Shown: positions 36,280-47,505 of the stretch, one piece after another
Numbering within the stretch: the first letter of the stretch is position 1
Layout of the letters: every line of letters begins with the position of its first letter
Origin: Strongylocentrotus purpuratus
Taxonomy: Eukaryota > Echinodermata > Echinoidea > Camarodonta > Strongylocentrotidae
Direction: 5' to 3'
Assembly (NCBI RefSeq): GCF_000002235.5
Contig: NW_022145607.1
Coordinates: forward strand, 40,791,788 to 40,855,787
Length of the DNA: 64,000 nt
Notes under the pieces: model-generated
Told to the model about the DNA's origin: nothing
The model's input: the letters and a program-made list of their open reading frames with translations, nothing else
Databases searched by the model: none
Made by a program: the position numbers and the translations under genes

Positions 36280-37471
36280 AAATATATTGATGTGTTCTGT
36301 AGGACCCAGGATATCTTGAGAAGTGGTTAAAGTACAATATCTGGGAATGGGAAATAATCTCTCCTCGCACAAGAGGTTATATACTGTAGGATCACATTAA
36401 ACCTTTGTCAATTCTGAAATGTTGCAGCTTTGCAAAAGCTTCATCCTGAGAAACAAAAGACTCAAAACCCTAAATTTGTGTGATTCATTCTATATTGTCT
36501 GTCATCTGAACAGCCAAACAAGATTAAAAAAAATATCTGGTTTTATGCTAGTGGAAAGTTTGATTATGTACTTAATTCCATTTTACTTACCTATCTATTT
36601 CACATTGCCATTCTAATATCAATTAGAATTAGCTGAAAGGTTCTATGAATATTCAGACGATACATAAATTTGCTTTCATAAAAAGAGTATTCACACTTCA
36701 TACAGTTGCTTTTTCACATCATAAATAGCCTATGCTGAATATCCAACAACATACATTTGCCATTGCTGGGTATTCATTCTACTCTACAGACTAATACAGC
36801 CCATCTTTCCCCATCGACGTCATACATGTACATGTACATCTACCGTTTTGTATAGCATTCCTGTGCATGCACGCCCTTGCTCATTAAGCTAATTGATATG
36901 AATGCTTCTTTAGGGCAGACGTCCACTGCATATCAATTCATGATTCTATTCCATTCATAATGCACAGACTTGATTAGTAGCTTTTAAGATATTCATATGC
37001 CATGAAGTCCCTACAGTGAACATGTATGTGCTGCATATTGCCGCAGTGATACTTTAAAAAAAATCAGGATCATATTAAAGCAAGGAACTACTTTGAGAAC
37101 GGTTACATCTTTTAAACAAGATAAGCAGGTTCATGGGAATAAAATTGTCAAATACTTCAATAATAGTTAAACAATAGACAAATACTTAAATAATGTGAGT
37201 AGCAGACAAATCATAATGAATCATGGATATTAGGCAAGATATTAGATTTAATACACTTTTTGTAGAAAACATAGGATTAAGTGACATGTGACACTTGACA
37301 AATCAACCCACACTGTATTGCCATGACTCCTGAGTATGTATGATAAGTTATGAAAGTGAAACAATATGTTGGTTGCGATACTGGTCCCACAAAGAGGATA
37401 TAAATAAGATGCTATTTATAATCTATCACATAAGCCTATCACATCATGATTAGTTTTACTGCTTCAATAAT

Positions 37472-37570
37472 TCGTCGCTGTTTTCACGAAGTGACGGTAG
37501 TGAAAAAAAATTGCATTCACTTTGCGTGACAATTTTCCTAACTACCGTCACTTCGTGAAAACAAGGACGA
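37472..37570. mobile_element. Short MITE with TCGTC ends, about 99 bp
   Basis: TCGTCGCTGTTTTCACGAAG at the left and the reversed right end TCGTCCTTGTTTTCACGAAG frame arms that also share TGACGGTAGT. The ends match the 3844-4523 element (TCGTCGCCGTTTTCACGAA). The flanks are AT on both sides. It could form a single hairpin. Confidence 0.7.
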
Positions 37571-38599
37571 ATTGTTGAGCTATTTCCTTATTCCATATGC
37601 CACTATCAGCATTTAAAATAATTACTTATCACTTATAGGGACATGATGTTAAAATTAGTGTAAAGTATCTTCATCTTAATAGTCATTCCAACCACCCCCC
37701 CCCCCCTCCTTTGAGCATAGGAAACATACAATATATTAGCACAAGAAGGTAATAGTTATTTTCTACAATACATCCTTGATCATTTGCCTAAACCATTTTA
37801 CAATATAGATGTGCAATGCTATTCATACCACAGGGCTACAAGTAAAATATCTGAAATGGTACCTTTTATCTGAACTAGCAAGTACAGTGGATATATTTGG
37901 GTTGAATAAACTGTATTGTTTATATGATGAATATGTCATGCACGGCGGACGTTTGTTTTGACGCTGTACAATGCCAACATACAGTGTATTGCCCCAGTGA
38001 AGTCACTTGATAATATCGTTCATAAATAATGAGAGCCGCTCACCGTACCGTATTGGGCCGCTAATAACTCATCCCTTCGGCTTGATATTTCTATCATTTC
38101 GTCAGTGTGTGTACATATCATTGTAAGGTTTATTATTAATAATCATTTGTAATTTATTTCTTCAAACTGGACATTGTTTATATACATTATAAATGTATCA
38201 CTACATTATTTGCAGTGAAAGGTAGTGTATCCCTTTTGCAGCCAACATCAATTTCTGTAGAGCTTTGTAGGAATTGATTAGAGATCAGTCTCTAGCTCTC
38301 AGGCAACAATAAAGGTGTATGTCAAACAAATTGATTGAGAGATATAGAAACCCCCTTGCCATGTCTGTGTATACTTTATCTCATTGCTTAGTGATTGAAA
38401 GTGAAATTAGACAATCACTTTTTCATAGAAACAGAAAATGGATGGATTTGTTTTAGATGCATGATACACATGATGTCCTCATTATGTTTGATATATATGC
38501 TCTGAAGTACTAATGAAAGGAAATTGGAATAATAAGATTAATGATATTATAGATTAAGGGCAATAATGAGATGATTAGGAAGAGAGACTAAGACTATTA

Positions 38600-38762
38600 G
38601 TTAGAGTTAGAAACAGTGGGAGGAGTAGAGACAGATAGAAAGAGGAGAGAGGGGGAGGAGATAGAGAGAGGCATAAAGCAAGACACAGAGATGTGGATAG
38701 GCCTCAGTACAATTTGCAAGAGAAATATACGTTCAGACGGCAGAAAGGAAGAGAGAGAGAGG

Positions 38763-38793
<31 letters not shown>

Positions 38794-39067
38794 GGAAGCC
38801 AGAGAAAGAAAAGAAAGGAAGGACAGATATATTAGCCTATAGATAGCAGAAAAAGAAAAGATTTAGACGCATAGAAAAGGGGAAGACATAAAGAGACAGA
38901 AAGTGAAAGACAGAGATACACTTACAAGTATTTATAGACATAGAGATAGTGAGAAAGGGGAAAGACAGGCAGACAGAAATAGGGAAAACAGAGAGAGGGA
39001 TAGAGAGAGAAAGAATGAAAGAAAGGAAGAAAGAATGAGAAAAAGAAAGAAAGAATGAGAGAAAAAA

Positions 39068-39099
<32 letters not shown>

Positions 39100-39120
39100 A
39101 TGAGAGAAAGAGAGAGAGAT
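38600..39120. repeat. GA/GAAA purine-rich region
   Basis: GA-rich sequence with a pure (GA)n at 38750-38795 and (GAAA)n at about 39066-39100, separated by AGAGACAGA-like variants. Frames here are low-complexity. Confidence 0.9.
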
Positions 39121-39424
39121 GCATAGGAGATACTGTCGTCTTGATGAATACCCAAGTACAATGTATTCACACCTGACCATTCTTCCTCTGTCATATCACC
39201 CTTGTCGTCTCATTGACGCTCTTATACACCAACCACTGACATGTTATTCAGTCATAGCCTTGAGAAATTGGATAGGGCTCATTATAGACTCAACTTGAAT
39301 ATGAACCAGTCATTTGGAACATTGGGCCATACATCCAGCAAGCAAGCTGATGAGAAACCCATATACCCGCTGCTAACGTAGCTCCATGTGATGTCCATAC
39401 TTACAGCTGTTTTCATTCTTACAT

Positions 39425-39482
39425 CAAGGTGTTTTCTTGGCAGCCGTAGAACTCTGGAACTCCCTCCCTTTAATCACGGCTA
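39425..39482 (+). other. Possible LINE ORF2 C-terminal scrap
   Basis: One frame reads AAVELWNSLPLIT, close to the AVRLWNSLP motif near the C-terminus of many L2/CR1/jockey LINE proteins. No further similarity was seen on either side, so chance is possible. Confidence 0.3.
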
Positions 39483-40106
39483 CTTAAAGGTGCCAATTTA
39501 GCAGTTTGGGAACATATGTTTAGCATTACTAATTGGACTATTTTATTCAGCTGGTGAGGATGACTGGTGGAGTGTAGTGCATGAACTTGGAGTATAGGCT
39601 TAACCCTTTTCTGGATAGCTTTTCAAGTACTTGTATGTATATACCAAAGGAGGGGTATCTGGCTGCGGTGGGGTATTGTCATTGGCTCGGTAAATATAGG
39701 TGGTATTGACTATGTCAGTGTAGGACAGCTAGCACTGAAGTTTAAGTGGGAAAGGAGATTAAACGAATGGAGCCAACCTAGCAGCATCAGTGACACGATT
39801 GGAGATATTATACCCAGAAGGAGTGTATGGAATACAAACATAGCAAGCATATACCAGTGGGAATACATGGAATATATGGAATATACTCAGACCAAGGATG
39901 TATTATAGGCTGAGGTATGTCAGTTTTGTTACATGGTAAATACAATTTTTCTTGTGAGGACTACTGTTCGATTAAAATTTGTGATTTAGAGATTTTAATC
40001 CAATTCAAATTTTGATTATTATTTTTTAAGGGTGGGTTTTTCCTTCTTTTCTTGTACAATGGTTTATTGCAGAGCTAAGGGGCAAATAGTCATCAGTCTT
40101 TGTCTA

Positions 40107-40176
40107 TCTCTCTCTACCCCCCCCCCTCTTTCTCTCTCTCCCCTCTTTATCTCTCCCCCCCCCCCTCCCTCCCCCT

Positions 40177-40215
<39 letters not shown>
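40107..40215. repeat. CT/C-run pyrimidine tract
   Basis: (CT)n with several C runs of 7-10, ending in a clean (CT)n at 40178-40212. Confidence 0.92.
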
Positions 40216-40959
40216 CTTTCTCTTCAGTGAAAGGTGTTGGTGTTGTAAAACCTTGTTTGGGCATGACTTTGTTTCCTGACATATTAGGCTCCAAACATTG
40301 CAGGGAATCACTTCCTTGTAATTTCTTACACAGGAAGAAGTATAGCGTAATGAAGTACCATTTATCTAGTATCTACATGCATCACTGTACCATTTCTTTG
40401 ATATCTTGAAAAATATGTCAAATTGGCCAATATTGTAAAATGATTTCATCACCTAGAGTTTGATTCAAAACTCAAACATATGTATATTTTCTTTCCTTAG
40501 ATTTTGAACTAATCGAGAAAGATTTATTTTATAACAATACCATAATAATGATATTATTCTATTTTGCGGTGTTTTTATTGAATTGAGAAGTTATATAGAT
40601 TTGTGTATGTTTTACAGTATGTGTTGACATTTTTCATAAAACCAGTTCAAATCAATACCATGATTTGAACAAGGTGGGCGGAAATCAATACCTTTTACAC
40701 ATACAACCAAACACATGGGAAATCATCAATCAATTCACATTGTAAATTTGATAGGAGTTCTTTATTCCATATTCAAATATAGTTTTGATGTGATATTTCA
40801 GGACAGGAATTTGATAATGCTGATTGTGATGATGAGTCAAATGAAGAAACTAATGGGGAAAGAGGGAAGAGATGGAGAAAAGAAAGATGAACACAGGAGA
40901 AGAGAGGTCTGGGAGAGAGCGGGTGGTCAGAAGGAATGGAGAGATGGGAAAGAGAGGAA

Positions 40960-40966
40960 TGAGATG

Positions 40967-40997
<31 letters not shown>

Positions 40998-41055
40998 TAG
41001 GAGTGGAGGAGGGAATAAGAGGGTGAGGGGAGGAAGGAGAAGGAAAGGAGAGAAG
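40960..41055. repeat. GA microsatellite and purine tract
   Basis: (GA)n at 40963-40991 followed by GGGGGGTAGGAGTGGAGG and other purine-rich sequence. Confidence 0.88.
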
Positions 41056-41064
41056 CGTTGAAAT

Positions 41065-41160
41065 TGGCAGCCTAGCATAACCGGGTAATGTTGGAGCGCC
41101 TTGAGGACCTTGCAAGGTCGATATGTGCGCTATATAAGAATCCAATATTATATTATTTTA
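41065..41160 (+). mobile_element. SINE 3' part (plus orientation)
   Basis: GCAGCCTAGCATAACCGGGT, then GGAGCGCCTTGAGGACCTTG, then GCGCTATATAAGAATCCAAT and an AT-rich tail match the minus-strand copy at 8515-8735 base for base over most of the length. Confidence 0.75.
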
Positions 41161-42198
41161 TTTATAGAGATTTCAATTTTTTCAAATTTTGTTGTATTTT
41201 TTTCCCCCTAGGTTTTATGAAATAAGTAGTGTACAAAATTATAGTACATATTCCTGATTTTATTGTTTTGTCCAATTGTGAACGCGTGTGAATACATGTG
41301 CCTGTTTTTAAAAATATGAACTATTATATATAACTATATATACCATTTGGTCATATTCTACCTCATGATATGAGATAGTGTTTATCACAGATTCAAGATT
41401 GAACTCTGTCAATGAATTGGTGTGCGGCAATCATTCTAGGGAAATACTAGTTATCATGCTCCTTATTTAACGAGGCATTTCCCCCCAACAATGGATTATT
41501 TTTAGTTGGTACTTTGTCTAATGATCTGTGATGTTTGTTATGATCAAGGTATGTGTAGTATAGTACCATGTACTGTAAAGGTTTCATGCAATAACAAGAT
41601 TTGTATGAATCATGTACACATGGGGGTTTACTGTTAAGTTATACTGTACATAATCATCAAAGTGTTTGAGGTCTGGAATTAATTGATCCCATTTTCATTG
41701 AATGATACCTGTCTGTTTTATTGTGTTTTTTCCTGCAACAGTGGTAGGTTAATTCAATATAAAATTTCTTCAAACATGATCACAAAAACTGCAAGAACCC
41801 AACCTCAGGCAATTTGAATGGCATTGTCATCACCTTTTTAAATGTGTGGACACTACAATGACATATTACATAATCAGAACATAATTTCTAAAAGCAATGC
41901 AAAAGGATATTGACTCAGTCATTTATTTTGTTTTCAATTATATTGTGCTTGGAAGGAGAATGATGATCAGTATTAAAGATGCAGGTGTTTTTTCATGCAT
42001 TTATTTGTGTAAATTTGATGAAATAAATAGACTAATGTCTAATGTTTAATTGTTTCAATTCTTCTTACATTTTGCTTAGGTAAGCAAAGTTTGGAAACTG
42101 GAAATCTTACAATTATCTTTACAGAGATTTGAGAATATCAACCACTTTTCCTTATGTTATATCAAAAGTTCATCTCACCATTCTTGTTCTCTTCTTAG

Positions 42199-42374
42199 GT
42201 GCTAGAAGAGGGTATTGCCACACACCAGGCTATGGTAGCATCTCTCAACTCCAACGGAGAGGACATTGTGGCTCAGTCTTCCTCTGTGGATGGGGGTATG
42301 CTACAGGAGAAATTAGAGGGACTCAACGCTCGCTGGAAAAGCGTCTGCGCTGAAGTTGCATCTTGGAAAGATAG
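42199..42374 (+). CDS. DMD: Dystrophin exon 45 equivalent (rest of spectrin repeat 17)
   Basis: At 176 nt this exon is exactly as long as human exon 45. The acceptor is CTTCTTAG and the donor GTCAGT, somewhat weaker than its neighbours. It encodes VLEEGIATHQAMVASLNSNG, then EDIVAQSSSVDGG, then MLQEKLEGLNARWKSVCAEV. The human counterpart reads ELQDGIGQRQTVVRTLNATG, EEIIQQSSKTDAS and ILQEKLGSLNLRWQEVCKQL, so this is one of the best-conserved exons here. It enters in phase 0 and leaves in phase 2, with an Arg codon split across the intron as in human. It forms helices B and C of repeat 17, the second half of the vertebrate nNOS-binding unit. Confidence 0.97.
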
Positions 42375-43730
42375 GTCAGTAGAAAGAGGTTCAGTGGTTA
42401 GAGAGATGGTGTAAAAGTGAGGAGGTCTTAGGTTCAAATTTCACTGAAGTAGATTATAGATGCTTTGGAAGAAGAGTGGGAAATAAGGGTTTAGTGATCT
42501 ACCGGTAATGATAGAACTGGGAAATATTGGTTCAAATCCTGAAATGTCTGTATTAACATGTAAGTTGCTTCTTCAGGAAATATAGGCAAAGGTTAATGGT
42601 TCTGTCTTGAGAATGGTGATTAAACTTTATCACTGAATCAAACTTTATGATTCCTAGATGAAGATATCAACAAAATCATTAATTTAGGAAAAGTTGTGTT
42701 TTTTCTGAGAGTAGTTGAAAACCTATTTAAAAAAAACAGCAGTTTAAAACTAGGTCTAAGAACAAAGTGTGGATTGCATACAGAGCCTTCGACCAGCTAC
42801 CGGCCAGCTACCATGGAAGAGTTTCTGTACCTCGTATGTTAACATTACCAGTGTGATGGCTCAGTCAGTAGAGCGACCGCCTCACAACCGGGAGGTCGTG
42901 GGTTCGAACCCCGGCCGCGTCATACCACGAGACGTTAAAAGACAGGAGTTGCTGCTACCTTGTTTGGCGACCAACAATAGGGATAGAGCAACGTCGATCT
43001 GGCGCTGCTCAGTGGCCGCCGGGCTCACGATCAATTGAGCAAAAAGAATTTCCATTTTCGGTTTAATAAAATTTAGAGTGGACTTTAAAATGATTATTAT
43101 TATCATTATTATTATCTGCTCCATGTACAAGCACACACAGAAAGATAAAGTGATCCAAGTCTGACACAATACTTGGGCCAATCCCTAAGAAACATAAGGC
43201 AAGTCCATGTAAAGATTTCAAGATTATAAGTCTTGTGAGTCATGTAACCAAGTTGCCATTGAAGATCATAATAAATAAAATAAAATAAAAGATTAAACTG
43301 ACAAATTAGTAGGTCAGGAAGATTTTGGTTTCAGACCTCAAAGTGGTACGAGGGAAGCCATATCATATCATATCACATCACAGTTTTTAGTAAAACATGA
43401 TTTATATTTATATTTATTGATAACGTGTTTGACAAAATTTGTCATGAAAAGTGGTTGAAATATTACAAAAGATAAATGTTGACGATAAGAACTTCATTCT
43501 CATCTTCAAGCTGTACTGGGAGCAGATGCTATCCAATCATGATATATGATACTTTACAGAAATCAAAGGAGGATTATATCAAGTGTGTGTAATGTCCCCA
43601 ACTTTGTCTATCTGTGCACAGAGTTGATACCAGGGAATTTAAAGATATACAGTGTGTAAGTGTTAGAAGTGTAAACATTAACATTGTGTCCTATGCTAAA
43701 GTGTATACCTTGTTCCATTAATGTTTGCAG
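42375..43730 (+). other. Intron 45 (1,356 bp)
   Basis: It begins GTCAGT and ends ATGTTTGCAG. It holds a tRNA-type SINE (42851-43116) and a short AAAT-rich tail at 43268-43291. I see nothing in 42380-42845 or 43300-43725. Confidence 0.93.
42851..43116 (+). mobile_element. tRNA-derived SINE
   Basis: The pol III A box TGGCTCAGTCAGTAGAGC and the B box GGTTCGAACCCC lie about 35 bp apart, inside a tRNA-like head whose anticodon loop would read CTCACAA. A body of about 150 bp follows, then an ATT-rich tail (43093-43116). The head lacks a paired acceptor stem and is joined to the body, so this is a SINE and not a tRNA gene. A 60-codon frame across it is fortuitous. Confidence 0.85.
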
Positions 43731-43884
43731 GTTTGAGTTCAGTCCAGAGAAAGTGGAGGCCTTCATGGAGGAGTGTTCTCATCTGCAGCAATGGCTGTCA
43801 GAGTGCCAGGCCTTGATAAGACCCCAAGCCCAACCTGTACCAGCTGATGCTACAGCATTTAAAGAACTCATCCTTAAGATCAAG
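43731..43884 (+). CDS. DMD: Dystrophin exon 46 equivalent (start of spectrin repeat 18)
   Basis: This 154-nt exon (human 148) lies between ATGTTTGCAG and GTAAGT. The first base completes the split Arg codon, and 51 codons follow: FEFSPEKVEAFMEECSHLQQ, then WLSECQALIRPQ, ending KELILKIK in phase 0. It aligns with human RLEEQKNILSEFQRDLNEFVLWLEEADN..LKEKLEQVK over helix A of repeat 18. The last 30 nt plus the donor are the founder of a tandem array reaching to 45370 (separate entry). Read-through past the donor stops after about 20 codons, so the first donor gives the only sensible exon. Confidence 0.92.
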
Positions 43885-45370
43885 GTAAGTCATGGCAAGC
43901 TCATGCTACAGCATTTAAAAAATTCATCCTTAAGATCAAGGTAAGTCAAGGCGAGCTGATCCAACGCTTACTCCGGTGATATTTAAAGAACTCATTCTTA
44001 AGATCAAGGTAAGTCATAGCAAGCTCATCCAATGCTTACTTTGATGATATTTAAAGAACTCATCCTTAAGATCAAGGTAAGTCAAGGCGAGCTGATCCAA
44101 CGCTTACTCCGGTGACATTTAAAGAACTCATCCTTAAAGGACAAGTCCACTCGAAAAATAACTTACTTTCAATAAAAGCAGAAAAATCAAACAAACCAAT
44201 CAAAAAAGTTTGAGCAAAATCGGATAACTAATAAGAAAGTTATGAATTGTTGAAAAAGTATGTAAAACTATGGAACAATGAGATTCACAACACAAATTGT
44301 CAAGATGGTTATCAGTTTGTGACGTCATGTACTCACAACTTATCAATTGCTTTACATAGTTTAATCCCATTAATTTCCCTTTTTATCCCCCAAAACTTGA
44401 TTTCCCCATGCCTTTGCCCAGGTTATATGATTTGTATCATATTTCGTGCATGACATTTCCAAAAACTTTCATGAATTTTGAAGAATTGATACTATTTTCT
44501 GAATATTGTATTTCATAATTATTGATTTTTATATAAATAGTTTATCAAAATTCATTTTTTCATGAATTAACTGGACAAAAATTACTCTTTATTTGTGCAT
44601 CCACACAAACACATATTACTAACAATCTAACTTGGATGCTGGTGTGAAGAAATAGGATTCTAACGGTGAAAATAGGAAATTTAAATTATTTATATGCAGA
44701 AAATAATTAGTGGTTAGTGAGGACCATACGTCACAGACTCATGAGTGAGTTGCCAATTTGTTTAGTGATTTTCAAGGTTTTTCATGTCATCAAAAATTCA
44801 TAACTTTCTTATTAGCAATCCGATTTTGCTCAAACATTTTTTGATTGGTTTGTTTGATTTTTCTGGTTCTATTGAAAGTAAGTTATTTTTCGAGTGGACT
44901 TGGGCTTTAAGATCAAGGTAAGTCAAGGCGAGCTGATCCAACGCATACTCCGGTGACATTTAAAGAACTCATCCTTAAGATCAAGGTAAGTCAAGGCGAG
45001 CTGATCCAATGCATACTCCGGTGACATTTAAAGAACTCATCCTTAAGATCAAGATTAGTCGAGGCGAGCTGATCCAATGCTTACTCCGGTGACATTTAAA
45101 GAACTCATCCTTAAGATCAAGGTAAGTCAAGGCGAGCTGATCCAACGCATACTCCGGTGACATTTAAAGAACTCATCCTTAAGATCAAGGTAAGTCGAGG
45201 CGAGCTGATCCAACGACTACTCCGGTGACATTTAAAGAACTCATCCTTAAGATCAAGGTAAGTTAAGGCGAGCTCATCCAACGCTTACTCTGGTGACATT
45301 TAAAGAACTCATCCTTAAGATCAAGGTAAGTCATAGCAAGCTCATCCAACGCATACTCCGGTGACATTTA
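43855..45370 (+). repeat. Tandem array of exon 46 3' end plus splice donor, 11 copies
   Basis: The exon end CATTTAAAGAACTCATCCTT..AAGATCAAG with its donor GTAAGT is repeated downstream. AAG/GTAAGT junctions end at 43884 (real), 43940, 44008, 44076, 44917, 44985, 45121, 45189, 45257 and 45325. One more copy at 45053 has ATTAGT and has lost the donor. The period is 68 bp after a first spacing of 56. The rest of the unit is intron sequence with GCGAGCTGATCCAACGC and ACTCCGGTGA. A MITE (44138-44906) interrupts the fifth copy. Confidence 0.95.
44138..44906. mobile_element. TTAA-flanked MITE inserted in the exon 46 array, 769 bp
   Basis: The left end AGGACAAGTCCACTCGAAAA and the reversed right end AGCCCAAGTCCACTCGAAAA start arms that stay similar for over 100 bp (AATAACTTACTTTCAAT, AAATCAAACAAACCAATCAA, AGAAAGTTATGAATT). 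TTAA at 44134-44137 is duplicated at 44907-44910, and removing the element restores CATCCTTAAGATCAAGG. The superfamily is Kolobok- or piggyBac-like by target site. No transposase frame is seen. Confidence 0.9.
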
Positions 45371-45731
45371 TTCTAGGCTTTATTTCCCCAAAATATAGGT
45401 TTATACCTAAATTCAGTTTAATTTGAATTTAGTTACGATCATTATTACAAGTACCACATACAGAAATCATGTAATACATTGTACATGTACATTGGAATAA
45501 CAAATGGCCTTAAGTCCCGCAAACAAGACAGGTCCCAAACATACAATTACTTTAGCATCAGTTGGCTTGGCAGTGTGACCAACATACTAGGGTGGGGTTA
45601 GGGTTGGTCAAGGTTAGGACCAGATATTGGTTTTGAATTATTGTTAAGGAATTTATTTTTGAAGAGTTGGCATAGGAAATTGACTTTAGGGTTAGGCCAT
45701 TATCACTGAAGCATGTGTCGTACCATTCGCA

Positions 45732-45785
45732 GTGAGCCAGAAGAGCAATAGATGTTAGGATTTGATGCCCTTAGCTCTTCCACAC
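45732..45785. repeat. Dispersed hairpin repeat, copy 9
   Basis: GTGAGCCAGAAGAGCA on the left and GATGCCCTTAGCTCTTCCAC on the right form a weaker stem of the same family. Confidence 0.4.
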
Positions 45786-46078
45786 ACAAAACAATAGCTG
45801 TAATATTCCTTCTCTCATAGCTCATATCACATTATGTTATGACCTGTACTTCCAAAGTCTGTATGAAAATAATTACCCTGACTTTGGCTCTAGCAACTGT
45901 TATCAGTGCTCATGGCATTTCAATGATACATCCTGCCAGGTACCCACTTATTACTTTGTATCCTCACCTTCTACATTAAAAGTCTGTTGAATAGACAGAT
46001 AGAAAAATATCTATACTAAATATACAAAATGCCATCTCAATGGTACAGAGGCATGAATTATGATGTGATACTTCTTAA

Positions 46079-46449
46079 AGGGATTGTGTAACTTTGTCTC
46101 AGATTCTGAAACAAATCCTGGATTTATCTCATGCTGCAATCATATTTATAAACCTTTAGGTCAGTCAGGAACCCCATGACTTTTACAAGCTGATCGCCTG
46201 TCTGATTATCAAGATATTCATGACTGGAAATCAAAATTTAAAAATTTGTTTTCCTAACGGTTTTTACAACGCTACAGCCTATTGGGGAAAATGAGTACGG
46301 AAAAACCTGTCACTCAAAGATTTTTACTTTTTAAGGCACTTCATCATTTTGAAGCGATTTTTGTTAGGGCTTGAATATTACACCATGTCACAGACGCTGA
46401 TAACACGTAGGGCCATGCATGTCAGATTTGATATTGTTAAACGATGCCT
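46079..46449. mobile_element. TTAA-flanked MITE, 371 bp
   Basis: AGGGATTGTGTAAC at the left matches the reversed right end AGGCATCGTTTAAC at 11 of 14 positions. TTAA flanks it at 46075-46078 and 46450-46453. There is no coding frame. The inverted repeats are short and diverged, so confidence is moderate. Confidence 0.6.
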
Positions 46450-46700
46450 TTAAGAGAATGAAGGCTTAATAAAGACATGCATCATCAAACTGAAGTTGAA
46501 GTATAGAATACCAAGCAATAATGGGATTAGTCACCTGTAGTTAATCAGTAAACTCGGTCAAGCCATAAAATGGCATTCAACCATGAAAAACTTGGCACTA
46601 AATTGGGGGTAGACATCAGAAGCAAGATTTATAATCAAGTTTTGGAGTTGATGAATCAGAGTTTACATTGTGTGAGCACCATGCCACCTCATCCAATCTC

Positions 46701-46702
<2 letters not shown>

Positions 46703-46747
<45 letters not shown>

Positions 46748-46856
46748 CCCCTCTATCTTTCTCTCTCTCTCTTCTCTTTCTCTCCCTCTCCCAGCCCCTT
46801 TCCCCTCTCTCTCTCTCCTTCTCTCTCTCTTTTTTTTCCTCTCTCTCTTTCTCTCT
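46703..46856. repeat. (CT)n pyrimidine tract
   Basis: A clean (CT)n of about 35 bp, then CT-rich sequence with CCC and TTTTTTTT interruptions. Confidence 0.93.
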
Positions 46857-47355
46857 GGATGGATGGATGAATGGAACAAATAAGTGAGAGTCTAGAGACT
46901 GGTTTGAGAAATGGGTTTGCTGTTTTCTATCTGTCAATAATGAACGCATAGCTCACACTCAACTATGTGTGACATGGGATCAGAAGCTTTAAATTGTGAT
47001 CAATTTAGTCCAGAATTTGCTGTGATTTTATTGTTTTGTATATTCCCTACTGATGACAAACATTTAATTCTAAGTCAAAGGCAGAACCCTTACTCATGTT
47101 TGCTCTTTTCTCTGGTTTTGAAGATGTGTCCTAAAGACCAGAAGTTTCCAGCATCTTAACATTGTGGTGTTGATTTAAGCATAACAGAATATCTCATAGT
47201 CAGTTCCAAAGAATCTTACTATTTTCATTTTACTTTGATGACTCTACTCTTAATTTCTTCAAGAAACCAATCAAAGTGATATCTAGTATTTGAACGTACA
47301 TGTATTTCCATCTATTTTCATCTTTTGATCTGTTTTGTGATAATATCCCTCTCAG

Positions 47356-47505
47356 GAGCGTGAAGAAGACTTACAGCAGAAAGCAGATGAGAAACAGAGG
47401 ATAGAGGAGAGCGTACAAATCCTACTCTCGGGAGGTTCCATTAGCCAGGAGAGGGGGATCAGCATCAAGAAAGAGACGGAGACTCTCTTTAAATTATGGG
47501 AGAAG
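47356..47505 (+). CDS. DMD: Dystrophin exon 47 equivalent (rest of spectrin repeat 18)
   Basis: This exon is 150 nt, the same as human exon 47, in phase 0 at both ends. The acceptor is CCCTCTCAG and the donor GTAAGG. The peptide EREEDLQQKADEKQRIEESV continues to ISIKKETETLFKLWEK. The human counterpart is LLVEELPLRQGILKQLNETG..DKLENKLKQTNLQWIK. Similarity is modest except for the helix C register and its Trp, but length, phase and position leave little doubt. It is rich in Glu, Lys and Arg, as expected for a coiled-coil helix. Confidence 0.92.

Larger units (their letters stand above)
31247..42198 (+). other. Intron 44 (10.95 kb)
   Basis: It begins GTAAGT and ends TTCTCTTCTTAG. It carries two TCGTC-ended MITEs, a foldback element, hairpin repeats, purine/pyrimidine tracts and a SINE copy. 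I see nothing else in 31250-31565, 31740-32335, 32815-36200, 36285-37465, 37575-38595, 39125-40100, 40220-40955 and 41165-42190 beyond short C or G runs (37697, 35200) and a LINE-like scrap near 39440. The human orthologous intron holds the Dp140 promoter; I cannot see promoter evidence here. Confidence 0.9.
43885..47355 (+). other. Intron 46 (3,471 bp)
   Basis: It begins GTAAGT and ends ATCCCTCTCAG. The first 1.5 kb is the exon-end array with its inserted MITE. Another MITE lies at 46079-46449 and a CT tract at 46703-46856. Stretches 45375-45725, 45790-46070, 46455-46700 and 46860-47350 show nothing further. Confidence 0.93.

Noticed and set aside
31247-42198. Dp140-type promoter and first exon in intron 44
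   Set aside because: Nothing beyond the human analogy supports it; no promoter elements or open first exon could be recognised.
42851-42935. tRNA gene with box A and box B (possible Val CAC)
   Set aside because: No matching acceptor stem; the tRNA-like part is fused to a SINE body with an ATT tail.
43885-45325. Later GTAAGT donors as alternative ends of exon 46
   Set aside because: The frame closes within about 20 codons after the first donor, and later donors would not preserve the exon 47 phase with an open frame. Rare use cannot be excluded without RNA data.
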